Positions 1 to 8,182 of a stretch of DNA of 25,361 nt are shown piece by piece. Below the pieces are notes generated by a model, which was not told the DNA's origin, did not search any database, and worked only from the letters and a program-made list of their open reading frames with translations. Origin of the DNA: Pseudomonas sp. (GTDB taxonomy: Bacteria; Pseudomonadota; Gammaproteobacteria; Pseudomonadales; Pseudomonadaceae); contig DNMQ01000098.1 in the NCBI GenBank assembly GCA_003488145.1, positions 1 to 25,361 of the forward strand, in the 5' to 3' direction. Positions within the stretch are counted from its first letter, which is position 1, and every line of letters starts with the position of its first letter. A program made the translations under genes and the position numbers.

Positions 1-386
1 TCGCCGTAGATGCGCTTGGCTTCCTCGGCGAACCACTCGATGAAGGAGGCGGCGTAGGCGATCTCGCCCTTGGCCTCGGCCAGCGGCTTGCCCTGCTCCA
101 GGGTCATCAGGCGGCCAAGGTCGTCCTGGTTCTCCATCAAAAGCTCGAACCAGCGGCGCAGCTTCTGCGAGCGCTCCTTGGCGGTAAGATCACGCCAGGC
201 CGGCAGCGCACGCTCGGCGGCATCGACGGCGCGACGGGTTTCCGCGGCGCCCATCTTCGGCACCGTGCCAAGCGTTTCGCCGGTGGCCGGGTTGTTCACG
301 CTGATGGTCTGGCCGCTGTCGGCATCGAACCAGGCGCCATCGATATAGGCCTGCTGACGGAACAGAGCGGTGTCTTTGAGTTGCAT
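1..386 (-). CDS. gabD: NADP-dependent succinate-semialdehyde dehydrogenase, N-terminal part (cut by window edge)
   Basis: This cytoplasmic enzyme oxidises succinate semialdehyde to succinate, the last step of the GABA shunt. Only the first 128 codons are present, of a family length near 480. The translation starts MQLKDTALFRQQAYIDGAW and contains NPATGETLG, the VPKMGAAET segment, LPAWRDLTAKERS, LMTLEQGKPLAEAKGEI and FIEWFAEEAKRIYG, which match the well-known GabD N-terminus almost position by position. The start is the ATG whose complement lies at 384-386; a GAGGAG ribosome site sits about 6 bases upstream of it on the minus strand. The catalytic Cys and Glu lie outside the window. In Pseudomonas gabD is usually followed by gabT, which would lie to the left of this window. 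Confidence 0.95.
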   Translation of the reverse strand, partial: MQLKDTALFRQQAYIDGAWFDADSGQTISVNNPATGETLGTVPKMGAAETRRAVDAAERALPAWRDLTAKERSQKLRRWFELLMENQDDLGRLMTLEQGKPLAEAKGEIAYAASFIEWFAEEAKRIYG

Positions 387-687
387 GGCAGTCTCCTCGG
401 GCATCGTAGCGGCAGGCCCGCTGCGGAAAGTTTGGCTGATACGACGATCATCTGAACCGTCCTTCGCCGCCCGGTTCCTGTCGCCGCATTGCACTGCGAA
501 CGGCCATGCTAGGACCGCAGCCACCGGCCCGGCAAGCTCATGACGCATGACGTTGTCGCGCCATTGACCAGCCTGATACATCGCACGGCCTGTCACGACT
601 TGTTACCCAAACCCTACTACTGGCCGGGGTATAGTTGCGCGCGAGCGGCCCCGGCCGCCGATAACCAAGGATCGATAAGGAGTTACC
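387..687. other. Intergenic region between divergent gabD and the cytochrome c' gene
   Basis: This 301-base stretch must carry the promoters of both divergent genes. A -10-like TATAGT is present at 630-635, about 50 bases before the cytochrome c' start, but I find no well-spaced -35 partner. A TTGACC at 564-569 has no matching -10. No convincing FNR box (TTGAT-N4-ATCAA) was found. The longer ORFs crossing this region lack ribosome sites and overlap the real gene. Confidence 0.4.
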
Positions 688-1152
688 GTGAAAGCATTGA
701 TGACAGGCGCCGTGGCCGCCGCCCTGCTGGCCAGCGCTGCCGTCCAGGCGCAGATGAAGCCGGAAGAGATGGTCGAAACCCGCCAGGCCGGCTACCAGTT
801 CATGTCGTGGAACATGGGCAAGATCAAGGCCCAGGTAGTCGATGGCAAGGAGCCCTACGACCAGGCCAAGGTAGCTGCCGCTGCCAATGCCATCGCCGCC
901 ATCGCCAACTCCGGCATGGGCAGCCTGTACAGCCCGGACACCACCACCGAACAGCTGGGCAAGACGACTCGCCTGAAGCCTGAGTTCTTCCAGAATCTCG
1001 ACGAAGCCGGGCAGATTGGCCGCAACTTCACCGCCGCCGCCAACCAGCTCGCCAAGGTCGCAGCGGAAGGCGACCAAGCCGCGATCAAGAAGGCCTTCGG
1101 TGACGTCGGCGGCAGCTGCAAGTCCTGCCACGACAAGTTCCGCGCCGACTGA
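688..1152 (+). CDS. Cytochrome c' (class II c-type cytochrome), periplasmic
   Basis: The 154-residue protein has a cleavable signal peptide (about residues 1-21, hydrophobic core then VQA-Q) and a C-terminal haem site C144-K-S-C147-H148 six residues from the end. A C-terminal CxxCH is the class II hallmark: a four-helix bundle with covalent haem. The conserved N-terminal ETRQAGYQFM region, whose Arg sits near the haem in the family, is present. Family members bind NO and CO and are linked with nitrosative-stress protection and denitrification. The start is a GTG with an AAGGAG site 4 bases upstream (678-683). A convergent cytochrome b561-type gene follows, separated by a hairpin, so the membrane cytochrome is a plausible electron partner. 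Confidence 0.93.
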   Translation: MKALMTGAVAAALLASAAVQAQMKPEEMVETRQAGYQFMSWNMGKIKAQVVDGKEPYDQAKVAAAANAIAAIANSGMGSLYSPDTTTEQLGKTTRLKPEFFQNLDEAGQIGRNFTAAANQLAKVAAEGDQAAIKKAFGDVGGSCKSCHDKFRAD

Positions 1153-1160
1153 CCCGTCGC

Positions 1161-1190
1161 AGCCAGCCGACACCAACCCGTCGGCTGGCT
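1161..1190. terminator. Perfect 10-bp inverted repeat between convergent cytochrome genes
   Basis: AGCCAGCCGA (1161-1170) and TCGGCTGGCT (1181-1190) are perfectly complementary around a 10-base loop. The hairpin lies 8 bases after the cytochrome c' stop and touches the stop codon of the opposing cytochrome b gene, so it probably ends transcription from both sides. Neither side has a good T-run, so its strength is uncertain. Confidence 0.6.
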
Positions 1191-1885
1191 TACCAGTCCA
1201 GGCTCGGTGCGACCGCGGCGGGTTCCGGCTCCAGCCAATCCCCTACCGCTTGCACACCCCATACGCAAGCCGCACCCAGCGCAATCGCCAGCACCGCCGC
1301 AAACAGCGAACCACCGCGGGCATCCTGCTGGGTCGGGTGCTCGCGCTGCGTTCCTCCTGCAATCATCGCGCGCACGAGCGGACGGCGCATCACCAGCGTG
1401 TAATAGATGATGGCCCCGATGTGCATGCCGATCAGCACCAGCAGCAGCCACTTTGCCTGCCGATGCAGGCCGCTCAGCGCGCTGCCGGTTTCGCTGCTGA
1501 CCAACGTATAAAGCGGGCCCTGGAAGGCGATGTCATCGGTTGCCATCAAGCCGCTGGTCACCTGAAAGCTCACCAGCAGTAGCATGGCCAGCACCGAAAA
1601 AGCACCGAGCGGGTTGTGCCCGGCCTCGCGCCAGTTGCCCTGCAGATAATCCTTCACACCGACGGTTGCCGCGAAGATCCGCGACCAGCGTGCGTAGGTC
1701 GACCCGACGAAACCCCACACCAGACGAAATACCAGCAGCCCCAGCACCAGCAGACCGAGCCGGCCATGCCAGGGCATCAGATTGCCGCCCACCCAGCCGG
1801 TGACGACGGCTGCGATCACCGTCCCGGCGAACAACCAGTGAAACAGCCGCAGCGGCGCATCCCAGAGTTTGATATGGCCCGACAT
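1190..1885 (-). CDS. Cytochrome b561 family membrane protein
   Basis: This 231-residue inner-membrane di-haem cytochrome of the bacterial cytochrome b561 / Ni-Fe hydrogenase cyt-b type would move electrons between quinol and periplasmic acceptors. Visible features are [14 protein letters not shown] at the N-terminus, four or five hydrophobic segments and candidate haem-ligand histidines H16, H40, H141 and H155. A C-terminal hydrophobic segment (about 193-212) follows a polar loop. The ATG at 1885 is chosen because GAGGGG sits 6 bases before it, and the family begins with this short leader. An upstream in-frame extension would run back through the tRNA-Arg and is not real. It converges on the cytochrome c' gene, an arrangement that suggests a redox pair. 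The exact substrate is not visible. Confidence 0.88.
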   Translation of the reverse strand: MSGHIKLWDAPLRLFHWLFAGTVIAAVVTGWVGGNLMPWHGRLGLLVLGLLVFRLVWGFVGSTYARWSRIFAATVGVKDYLQGNWREAGHNPLGAFSVLAMLLLVSFQVTSGLMATDDIAFQGPLYTLVSSETGSALSGLHRQAKWLLLVLIGMHIGAIIYYTLVMRRPLVRAMIAGGTQREHPTQQDARGGSLFAAVLAIALGAACVWGVQAVGDWLEPEPAAVAPSLDW

Positions 1886-2011
1886 CTCCATCCCCTCGCC
1901 ATTCGAACACCCACGGCCCCCGGCCGCGACACGCAAGGGTACCAGCCGGACCAGCCTCGGGCAGCTGCGAAAAAGCCGCACCTGGACCGTATCCGTCCGG
2001 CCGCACCAGCA

Positions 2012-2040
2012 TGGACGCCCGTCAACGACATGCGTATGAT
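2012..2040 (+). promoter_or_regulatory. Sigma-70 promoter of tRNA-Arg
   Basis: TGGACG (2012-2017) and TATGAT (2035-2040) are separated by exactly 17 bases and lie just upstream of the tRNA. They are followed by a GC-rich discriminator, as is usual for stable-RNA promoters. Transcription would start a few bases before the mature tRNA 5' end. Confidence 0.65.
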
Positions 2041-2053
2041 TGCGCCCCGCAAC

Positions 2054-2130
2054 GCATCCGTAGCTCAGCTGGATAGAGTACTGCCCTCCGAAGGCAGGGG
2101 TCGTGGGTTCGAATCCCGCCGGATGCGCCA
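2054..2130 (+). tRNA. tRNA-Arg (anticodon CCG)
   Basis: A complete 77-base cloverleaf with an encoded CCA. The acceptor stem is GCATCCG (2054-2060) pairing with CGGATGC (2120-2126), then discriminator G and CCA. The D-arm contains TAGCTCAGCTGGATAGAGTA. The anticodon stem CTGCC/GGCAG encloses the loop CTCCGAA with anticodon CCG at 2088-2090. The T-loop GGTTCGAATCC is canonical. It decodes CGG. Its 3' end borders the lower-GC zone that precedes the srf block, and tRNA 3' ends are common integrase targets, but no second copy of the 3' end was seen in the window. Confidence 0.98.
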
Positions 2131-2163
2131 TATCTATTCGACGTTTAGTCTGTATCGAGGCTT

Positions 2164-2191
2164 AGCCGATATAATTTAAATCGGCTTTCTT
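2164..2191 (+). terminator. Rho-independent terminator of tRNA-Arg
   Basis: AGCCGAT (2164-2170) pairs with ATCGGCT (2180-2186) around a nine-base AT-rich loop and is followed by TTCTT. It lies 34 bases downstream of the tRNA CCA end. Confidence 0.8.
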
Positions 2192-2577
2192 CCCGGCATG
2201 TTCCTCGCGCCAGCCGAGTCGCTGCCAACCGCGCAGGCTTCCAACTGCTTTGGCTGCGTAGATGCTGCTTCCTGCAATTGGATTCGTTTCTGGCGGTGAT
2301 CTTTCAGTACTTATTCGTCAGTAGGCAGCCTCCCCTACTGCTCATGTACTCGCTACCCAACCTAGACCACATCTGCCCCCACTCTGATGCAAAGGCAACA
2401 GGCTGGCGACCTGCTTTCAGGGATCTACGCAGTGACACAACCCGTGAGTTCGTCAATAGGAGCTGCTAGCAATAGTCGGGAGCGCTTCACTAACCGGAAG
2501 CTTCGGTGCATTGGCGGTTCCGCCTCTTCCGCTGAATGATCAGACAGCGCTTCCACTCCTGACAGTCGTGACCAGCC
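2192..2577. other. Gene-free stretch after the tRNA
   Basis: There are 386 bases with no supported gene. A 63-codon open frame at 2278-2469 lacks a ribosome site and a recognisable protein pattern. Base composition is less GC-rich than the flanking genes. I see no integrase remnant, no insertion-sequence ends and no obvious repeat of the tRNA 3' end. Confidence 0.4.
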
Positions 2578-3466
2578 TCACTGCGACGGGACCTGATTAT
2601 AGATGGCAACATGCTGACCTATCTGCGTTAACCGCCGATCAAGCTCCGTCAACAGACGCCGCTGGGTAGTCATTACCTCTTTCTTGTTGAAAAAGCCGGG
2701 CTGCTCAGTGTAAAGGCCGAAACGGCTGTTGATCGCAGTCGGCGGCATAACACCCTGGTAGGACTTGGAAGCATGGTTATAAATCGCGCACAACAGTCCA
2801 TCGGTGCTCTCCACTGGACGGACGAAAACCATGGTCAACCATTGCCCCGTGCGCATCTGGATGCTGCTGTCGGCAAATCCGAAACAGGCCTCACTGCCAT
2901 CGCCTAACCTGATCCAAAACTCGTGCTCGGTAGTGACGTAGCTGCTGATACGCATTGAAGAATGCGCGTTACCGCCCATGGAGCCATAACCGCCATAGAT
3001 ATAGCCGCCATTGCTCGCACTGTGAGAATGCGAAGCAGAGAGGTGCGTGTTGGCGCGCTTCTGAGTGTCAAGAACCTGGCCTGTCAATGCGAAAAAACGC
3101 AGTTCGTGATGAAAATGCCGAAACCCTTCTTCGAGAAAATTCTCATCTTTCGGCGATAGAGCTATGTCGTACATCGTACGAATCATTTCCTCGCGCGCGA
3201 CCCTGTCGTGCTTGGCCCGCTCCTGCAGTTGCGCGCGGCGAACCTTCGCGTCCTCGAATGCCTTTAATGCCTGAGCTTTTACGATGGGAGTCTTTTCTTT
3301 TGCGAAGGCCGACGTTCTTTCGGTCGCCTCCTTATAGGACCGGAGCCGCCTTCTGGCTGGCTTCCAAGGCAACTTCCTTGGCACGGTTAAAAGTCTGGGC
3401 AGCTTTTTCCGCCATCTCCGGATTCGCCCGCATCGCCTTTTGCCTCAAATCACCCCATAAGCTCAT
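2578..3466 (-). pseudogene. Protein of unknown function, apparently frameshifted near 3335-3341
   Basis: The best start is the ATG complementary to 3464-3466, with GGAGAG 7 bases upstream. That frame gives 44 residues (MSLWGDLRQKAMRANPEM... ending SQKAAPVL) and stops at 3332-3334. The downstream frame takes over at once with YKEATERTSAFAKEKTP and runs to 2578. Removing one base near 3335-3341 would join both into a single protein of about 295 residues with a continuous charged, Ala/Lys/Glu-rich helical N-terminus, a Ser/Gly/His-rich middle and a C-terminal beta-rich domain containing EFWIRLGDGSEACFGFADSS. The uninterrupted 268-codon frame starts with a GTG at 3384 that has no ribosome site. 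I do not recognise the family. It is divergent from srfA. It may be a true frameshift or a one-base sequence error. Confidence 0.55.
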
Positions 3467-3690
3467 GCGGTATCTCTCCTTGATTGGCAACACGGTCGTA
3501 CTCGGCGCGGCACCGTCTGCCAGGGCGTCGACGTGGCCCTATAGCCCTTGTAATAGACAGGGCGTTGCGCTTAGTTAAAAACATAATGGCAAATTGACGC
3601 CAATGTCCATTTGCCATACTGTCCGTTTCAAATTGTGACGGAGCGCAAGACTCCGTTCAAACACCGTATCGAATACATTCGGGAGCAGGG
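3467..3690. other. Divergent intergenic region upstream of srfA
   Basis: These 224 bases, AT-rich in their right half, separate the minus-strand unknown gene from srfA and must hold the promoter of the long srf operon. They contain the 32-bp palindrome listed separately. A TTGACG (3594-3599) inside the palindrome could serve as a -35, with weak candidates CATACT (15-base spacing) or TACTGT (17-base spacing) as -10, neither convincing. Confidence 0.4.
3586..3617. promoter_or_regulatory. 32-bp palindrome, candidate operator of the srf operon
   Basis: The left arm ATGGCAAATTGAC (3586-3598) and right arm GTCCATTTGCCAT (3605-3617) are complementary at 12 of 13 positions around the 6-base centre GCCAAT. 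Its centre is about 90 bases upstream of the srfA start, in the only promoter-sized gap before the operon. The symmetry suits a dimeric regulator. No T-run follows, so it does not look like a terminator. I cannot assign it to a named regulator. Confidence 0.5.
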
Positions 3691-5103
3691 ATGCGCGGTG
3701 CATTGCTACGCAGTGGTAAAAGCGAGACTTTTACTGCGTTGGGGGAAACCGGACAGCCGGTGTATCGGGCCGCTTTGCAATTGCGCGAAGCCATTCGACG
3801 CAAGGATGCGAATCTCGTCGAGCATCTGGCGATACCGCAGAGCGATGAGCTGGGCAATCAGATCGACTGGTACAGCGACATTCCCGGCGATGTGATTCCC
3901 TGGACCTCGGCCACCGAAGAAGAACGCGCGCCGGCCCGGCAGCAGCTGGAAAGGCTCAAGGCCGCGCTGGACGATCTCAGCGCCCGCTTTCTTGGCAGCG
4001 ATCCGGCTGACCAGCAGGGCGACAAGGCGGTGTTCGGCAAGCTGCTCAAGCGGGTCATCTACTTCCCCGATGAAAGCTTCGTCTATCTGGTGAATGGCAA
4101 GCCGGTGCTGACCTTCTGGGGCTTTCAGCATGCCGACGCTGACCGCAGTCTGGAGCCGCTGCATTGCCTGTATCCACGCAGCGAACCGGAACCCAGCGCA
4201 CCGCTGATACCGACGCCAGCTGCGGCTGCGACTGTGGCCGCTCCGTTGGCGGCGGTCGCCGTCGAGCCAGTACCGGCCGTCACCCGCCCCTGGTGGCGGC
4301 GCTGGTGGTGGCTGTGGCCGCTGCTCCTTCTATTGCTGACGCTGCTGTTGCTCAGCCTGCTGCGCGGTTGTATGCCCACTACCCGCTTACCGAACCTGCC
4401 CCAGCTGAATCTGCCGGCCATTTCCACGCCGGAACTGCCGAGCGGCTCATTGCCGGGTGGCGGGCTGGGCCTGAATGGCGGCGCCGGCGTTGGCGGGTCC
4501 GCCAGCGCACCCGGATTGCCAGAGGGCAACGGGGGCTCATCAGCACCTGAATCCGCCGGGCCGGGTAACGAGCCGGAGACGAGCGAGGCGCCTGCTGACG
4601 AGCCACCCGCCCCGCCTGCGCTGGAAGCTGAGCCCGAAGCAGAACCCGCGCAGCCCGCTGATGAACCGCAGGCCGAGCCGTCGCAGCCATCGGAGCAGCC
4701 ACAACCACCGCAGCTGCCCCAGGACCCGCAAGAACCACTGAGCATTCCCGAGCAGGCCGGCAACGGCCCGGCAGACTTCCTCAATGGCGATTGGCGTGCC
4801 GGCGCCGGCATCCAGGATCGCCGCACGGGCAAGCCGCTGCGCCTGCAATACCGGTTCGATGACGGCAAGGGCGAGGTCACGGTGCGCCGCCCGGATGGCG
4901 TGGACTGTTCCGGCCCGGTCACTGCCGCCATGAACAACGGCAGCCTGGCCATCGACAGCCACGGCCAGGCCGCCTGCGCCGATGGCAGTAACTACGACAT
5001 GCCACAGGTCACCTGCGCCAAGGGCGCACAGAGCATCGCGGACTGCACCGGCAGCTACGGAAACGAACGCTTCCCGATGTCCATGCGTCGCGCTGGCGAA
5101 TAA
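3691..5103 (+). CDS. srfA: SrfA family protein, single-pass inner-membrane protein
   Basis: The 470-residue protein has three parts. A cytoplasmic N-terminal domain (about 1-160) carries LGETGQPVYRAALQLREAI, IDWYSDIPGDVIPW and VYLVNGKPVLTFWGF (131-145). A Trp/Arg-rich segment WWRRWWWLW (201-209) leads into one membrane helix (about 208-224). A long Pro/Glu/Ala/Gly linker (230-360) precedes a periplasmic domain (361-470) with Cys 406, 429, 442 and 452, enough for two disulfides. The combination fits the SrfA family found beside SrfB and SrfC, named in Salmonella as SsrB-regulated factors. GGGAG lies 5 bases before the ATG. It is the first gene of the operon. I infer a scaffold passing information between the cytoplasmic NTPases and the periplasm; the biochemical role is unknown. 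Confidence 0.85.
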   Translation: MRGALLRSGKSETFTALGETGQPVYRAALQLREAIRRKDANLVEHLAIPQSDELGNQIDWYSDIPGDVIPWTSATEEERAPARQQLERLKAALDDLSARFLGSDPADQQGDKAVFGKLLKRVIYFPDESFVYLVNGKPVLTFWGFQHADADRSLEPLHCLYPRSEPEPSAPLIPTPAAAATVAAPLAAVAVEPVPAVTRPWWRRWWWLWPLLLLLLTLLLLSLLRGCMPTTRLPNLPQLNLPAISTPELPSGSLPGGGLGLNGGAGVGGSASAPGLPEGNGGSSAPESAGPGNEPETSEAPADEPPAPPALEAEPEAEPAQPADEPQAEPSQPSEQPQPPQLPQDPQEPLSIPEQAGNGPADFLNGDWRAGAGIQDRRTGKPLRLQYRFDDGKGEVTVRRPDGVDCSGPVTAAMNNGSLAIDSHGQAACADGSNYDMPQVTCAKGAQSIADCTGSYGNERFPMSMRRAGE

Positions 5104-5119
5104 GACTGGATGAATCCCA

Positions 5120-8100
5120 ATGTTGCCTGAAGTCACCCAATTCGAAGACACCGTCACCCTGATCAGCGACACCGGCATCCAGTTCATGGATTTCGCGCTG
5201 TCGCTGGACCTGCGCAAGGAGCCGCCCGGCGAATTCGCGCCGCTGACCAGCGGCCTGCTGACGCGCCTGCTGTACAACGAGGAAAAGGACTTCTACTTCT
5301 ACGAGCCAGAGCCGGAGAAGATCGAGAAGACCAAGCCCGTGTTCAGCCTCGACATGAAAAGCAGCCTGGACCTGCTCGATGGCCTCTGGCTGCCGATCCC
5401 CTTCTTCCGCTTCATGCCGCCCCATCGCTACGACGAAGGCCCGAGCAATTGGGCGCGCATGCGCCTGGTCAAGCTTCCCGCTCCGGACATCGACGGCAAC
5501 AGCCATCGCCTGACGCTGGCCTTCGACAGCCGCGTCATGCCCCGCCAGGACGGCACCGCGTACCTTGCACCCAACCAGGAAGACGTCAGCTCCGGCGTCG
5601 CCTTCCGCCTGGCCTGCAATATCCGCGATACCCGCTGGTTTCTCGACCAGGGCTGGGTCAGGGAGTGGCTGCTGGAAGTGTTCCGCGAAGGCAATGCGCA
5701 TCGTCCGCGCGATGAAGTCGATATCGAGGTGCGCGAAAACCATCACCTGGCGCACTACCTCAACCTGCTCAGCCTGATGGCACAACCCGTGCCCGCGCAG
5801 CAGACCAATGCCCGCGCCAAGGTGGACATTCCCGAACTCAAGGTCGTCGCCAACGAGGTCAACGGACAGGTCAAGCCGATCCCTGTGGACTTGGTGCTGG
5901 ACGTCGGCAACTCGCGCACCTGCGGCATCCTGATCGAGAACCACGGCCAGGCCGGCTCCGGACTCAAGCACAACTATGTGCTGGAGCTGCGCGATCTGAT
6001 CACTCCCGAGCACACCTACAACCAGCCGTTCGAGAGCCGCGTTGAATTCGCCCAGGCCAACTTCGGCAAGGATCAGTTCTCGGTCAAGAGTGGTCGCCAC
6101 GATGCCTTCCAGTGGCCCACCATCGCCCGCGTCGGCAGCGAGGCCGGACGCCTGGCCAGCCGCCGACGCGGCACCGAAGGCTCGACCGGCCTGTCCAGCC
6201 CCAAGCGCTACCTGTGGGACGAGAACGCCTACGGCCACGGCTGGCGCTTCAACTGCTCCTATACAAAAGGTGACAGCGAGCCCTACGCCACCGCCGCACC
6301 CTTTTCGCACCTGATCAACGAAACCGGCGAGGCACTGTACAGCCTCGACGAGGACGACCGTCTGCCGGTGTTCATGCCGCGCTACTCGCGCAGCTCGCTG
6401 ATGACCTTCATGCTGGCCGAGGTGCTGGCGCAGGCCCTGTCGCAGATCAACAGCCCGGCCCAGCGCTCGCGCCAGGGCCACACGCGCACACCGCGCCAGC
6501 TCAACAGCATCATCCTCACCGTGCCGCCGGGCATGCCTCAGGCCGAGCGCAGCATCCTCAACGAACGCATGCTGCAGGCCATCGGCCTGGTCTGGAAAAG
6601 CCTCGGCTGGCATGCCGGTGAGGAAGATCCGCACGAGGAGGACGTCAGCAGCGCGCGCACGCCGATCCCGAGCATTCGCGTGGAATGGGACGAAGCCTCC
6701 TGCGGGCAGCTGGTCTATCTCTATACCGAGGTCAACGAGAACTTTGCCGGTCACCCGGAAGAGTTCTTCGCCACCCTGGCGCGGCCCGATAAGGCCGACC
6801 GTGAGCGCATCACCCTGGCCACCATCGACATCGGCGGTGGCACCACCGATCTGGTGATCACCGACTACCGCCTGGACCGCGCCGGTAATGGCGGCAGCGG
6901 CAGCAACGTGCATATCGTGCCGGAACAACGCTTCCGTGACGGCTTCAAGGTCGCTGGCGACGACATCCTGCTGGACGTGATCCAGGACTTCATCCTGCCC
7001 AGCTTCGAGAAGGCTTTGCGGGTCGCCGGAGTGTCCAGCCCGAACGCACTCATGTCGCGCCTGTGCGGCGACGAATCGGTCAGCGTGCAGGACGGCATTC
7101 TGCGCCAGCAACTCAACCTGCAAGTCTTCACCCCGCTGGGGCTGGCGCTGCTCAAGGCCTACGAACAGTACGACCCGGAGCACCCGCAGGAAGTCATCAG
7201 CCAGAGCTACGCCGAACTGCTCGGCGAGCAATCGGTAAACGGCAGTGTGTGGGAATACGTCTGCAGCGCGGTACGCCGCGAAGTGGGTGGCCAGACGACG
7301 TTCGATCTGCTGCAGGTACCGATCAGCTTCGACCTGCAGCAATTGCACGCCGCCTTCCTCAACGACAGGATCAACCTGACCAAGACGCTCAGCGCCCTGT
7401 GCGAAGTGATCTTCCAATACCCCTGCGACATGCTGCTGCTGACCGGACGCCCCTCACGGCTACCGGGCGTGCAGGCCTTCATCCGCAAGATGCTGCCGCT
7501 GCCGCCGGGGCGCATCCTGCCGTTGCAGAACTACCGCACCGGCGGCTGGTATCCCTTCCACAAGAGCGGCCTGATTGACGACCCGAAAAGCACCGCCTCG
7601 GTCGGCGCCATGCTCTGCCTGCTGTGCGCCAACCACAGCGTGCCGAACTTCTATTTCCGTTCGGCGGCACTCAAGCCCTACTCGACCATCAAGCACATCG
7701 GCGTGATCGACCTGAACAACTTCATCAAGGACGCCGACGTGCTCTACCGCGACATCGCCTCGCAGGACGGCATGATCAGCCTGCCGCTGATCGGTGATGG
7801 CGATGACGCCGACACCCCTCAACTGGTCATGCGCGGCGACCTGCGGCTGGGCTTCCGCCAGCTGACCGCCGAGCGCTGGGCGGCGTCGCCGCTATACAGC
7901 CTGCGCTTCACCAAGGCCGGACGTGAAAAGTTCTCCCGCGCCGGAGAAGACGGTGAGGCGCCGCTGCTGAAGATTCGCTTCAAGATCGACACCCGCGACC
8001 AACGCACCCGCAAGCAGGGCCTGATCAGCGACCGGCTGGCCATCGCCAGCGTCGAGTCCAGCAGCAACAGGGTCGCGTTCAACGTGCGCAGTGACCTGGA

Positions 8101-8182
8101 GCTCGAGCTGAACACCATGCTCGACGCGGGACTGAGCGACACCAAGTATTGGCTGGACAGCGGAAGTGTGAAGCGCAAATGA
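5120..8182 (+). CDS. srfB: Virulence factor SrfB family protein, Hsp70/actin-fold ATPase
   Basis: This 1020-residue protein with no signal peptide is predicted to be cytoplasmic. It carries the actin/Hsp70 nucleotide-binding landmarks in order: a phosphate-1 loop LVLDVGNSRTCGILIE (D261-V-G-N264), a phosphate-2 loop TIDIGGGTTDLV (D570 to D577) and an adenosine-type motif LLTGRPSRLPGVQ (near 774-784). About 250 residues precede the ATPase core and about 200 follow it. The size and order match the SrfB family, whose function is not established. Its stop overlaps the start of srfC (ATGA), which suggests coupled translation and near-equal amounts. The ribosome site is weak. The long open frame on the opposite strand is a GC shadow. 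Confidence 0.9.
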   Translation: MLPEVTQFEDTVTLISDTGIQFMDFALSLDLRKEPPGEFAPLTSGLLTRLLYNEEKDFYFYEPEPEKIEKTKPVFSLDMKSSLDLLDGLWLPIPFFRFMPPHRYDEGPSNWARMRLVKLPAPDIDGNSHRLTLAFDSRVMPRQDGTAYLAPNQEDVSSGVAFRLACNIRDTRWFLDQGWVREWLLEVFREGNAHRPRDEVDIEVRENHHLAHYLNLLSLMAQPVPAQQTNARAKVDIPELKVVANEVNGQVKPIPVDLVLDVGNSRTCGILIENHGQAGSGLKHNYVLELRDLITPEHTYNQPFESRVEFAQANFGKDQFSVKSGRHDAFQWPTIARVGSEAGRLASRRRGTEGSTGLSSPKRYLWDENAYGHGWRFNCSYTKGDSEPYATAAPFSHLINETGEALYSLDEDDRLPVFMPRYSRSSLMTFMLAEVLAQALSQINSPAQRSRQGHTRTPRQLNSIILTVPPGMPQAERSILNERMLQAIGLVWKSLGWHAGEEDPHEEDVSSARTPIPSIRVEWDEASCGQLVYLYTEVNENFAGHPEEFFATLARPDKADRERITLATIDIGGGTTDLVITDYRLDRAGNGGSGSNVHIVPEQRFRDGFKVAGDDILLDVIQDFILPSFEKALRVAGVSSPNALMSRLCGDESVSVQDGILRQQLNLQVFTPLGLALLKAYEQYDPEHPQEVISQSYAELLGEQSVNGSVWEYVCSAVRREVGGQTTFDLLQVPISFDLQQLHAAFLNDRINLTKTLSALCEVIFQYPCDMLLLTGRPSRLPGVQAFIRKMLPLPPGRILPLQNYRTGGWYPFHKSGLIDDPKSTASVGAMLCLLCANHSVPNFYFRSAALKPYSTIKHIGVIDLNNFIKDADVLYRDIASQDGMISLPLIGDGDDADTPQLVMRGDLRLGFRQLTAERWAASPLYSLRFTKAGREKFSRAGEDGEAPLLKIRFKIDTRDQRTRKQGLISDRLAIASVESSSNRVAFNVRSDLELELNTMLDAGLSDTKYWLDSGSVKRK

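Noticed and set aside
1886..2131. N-terminal extension of the cytochrome b561 gene back to 2131
   Set aside because: It would be read through the antisense of the tRNA-Arg, and the family starts at the short [12 protein letters not shown] leader with a good ribosome site at 1885.
2278..2469. 63-codon plus-strand open frame after the tRNA
   Set aside because: No ribosome site and no protein-like pattern.
2494..2530. GGCGGTTCCGCC palindrome considered as terminator of the minus-strand unknown gene
   Set aside because: The loop would be only two bases and no T-run follows in the needed direction.
3594..3622. TTGACG plus TACTGT as a definite srf promoter
   Set aside because: The 17-base spacing is right, but TACTGT matches the -10 consensus poorly; kept only as a possibility.
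4561..4750. Repetitive Glu/Pro/Ala coding stretch in srfA considered as a DNA repeat or CRISPR-like array
   Set aside because: Units are irregular and explained by a low-complexity protein linker; no constant repeat and spacer lengths.
5009..7417. An 802-codon minus-strand open frame opposite srfB
   Set aside because: Same composition artefact; no ribosome site or recognisable domain, and it covers the motif-bearing part of srfB.
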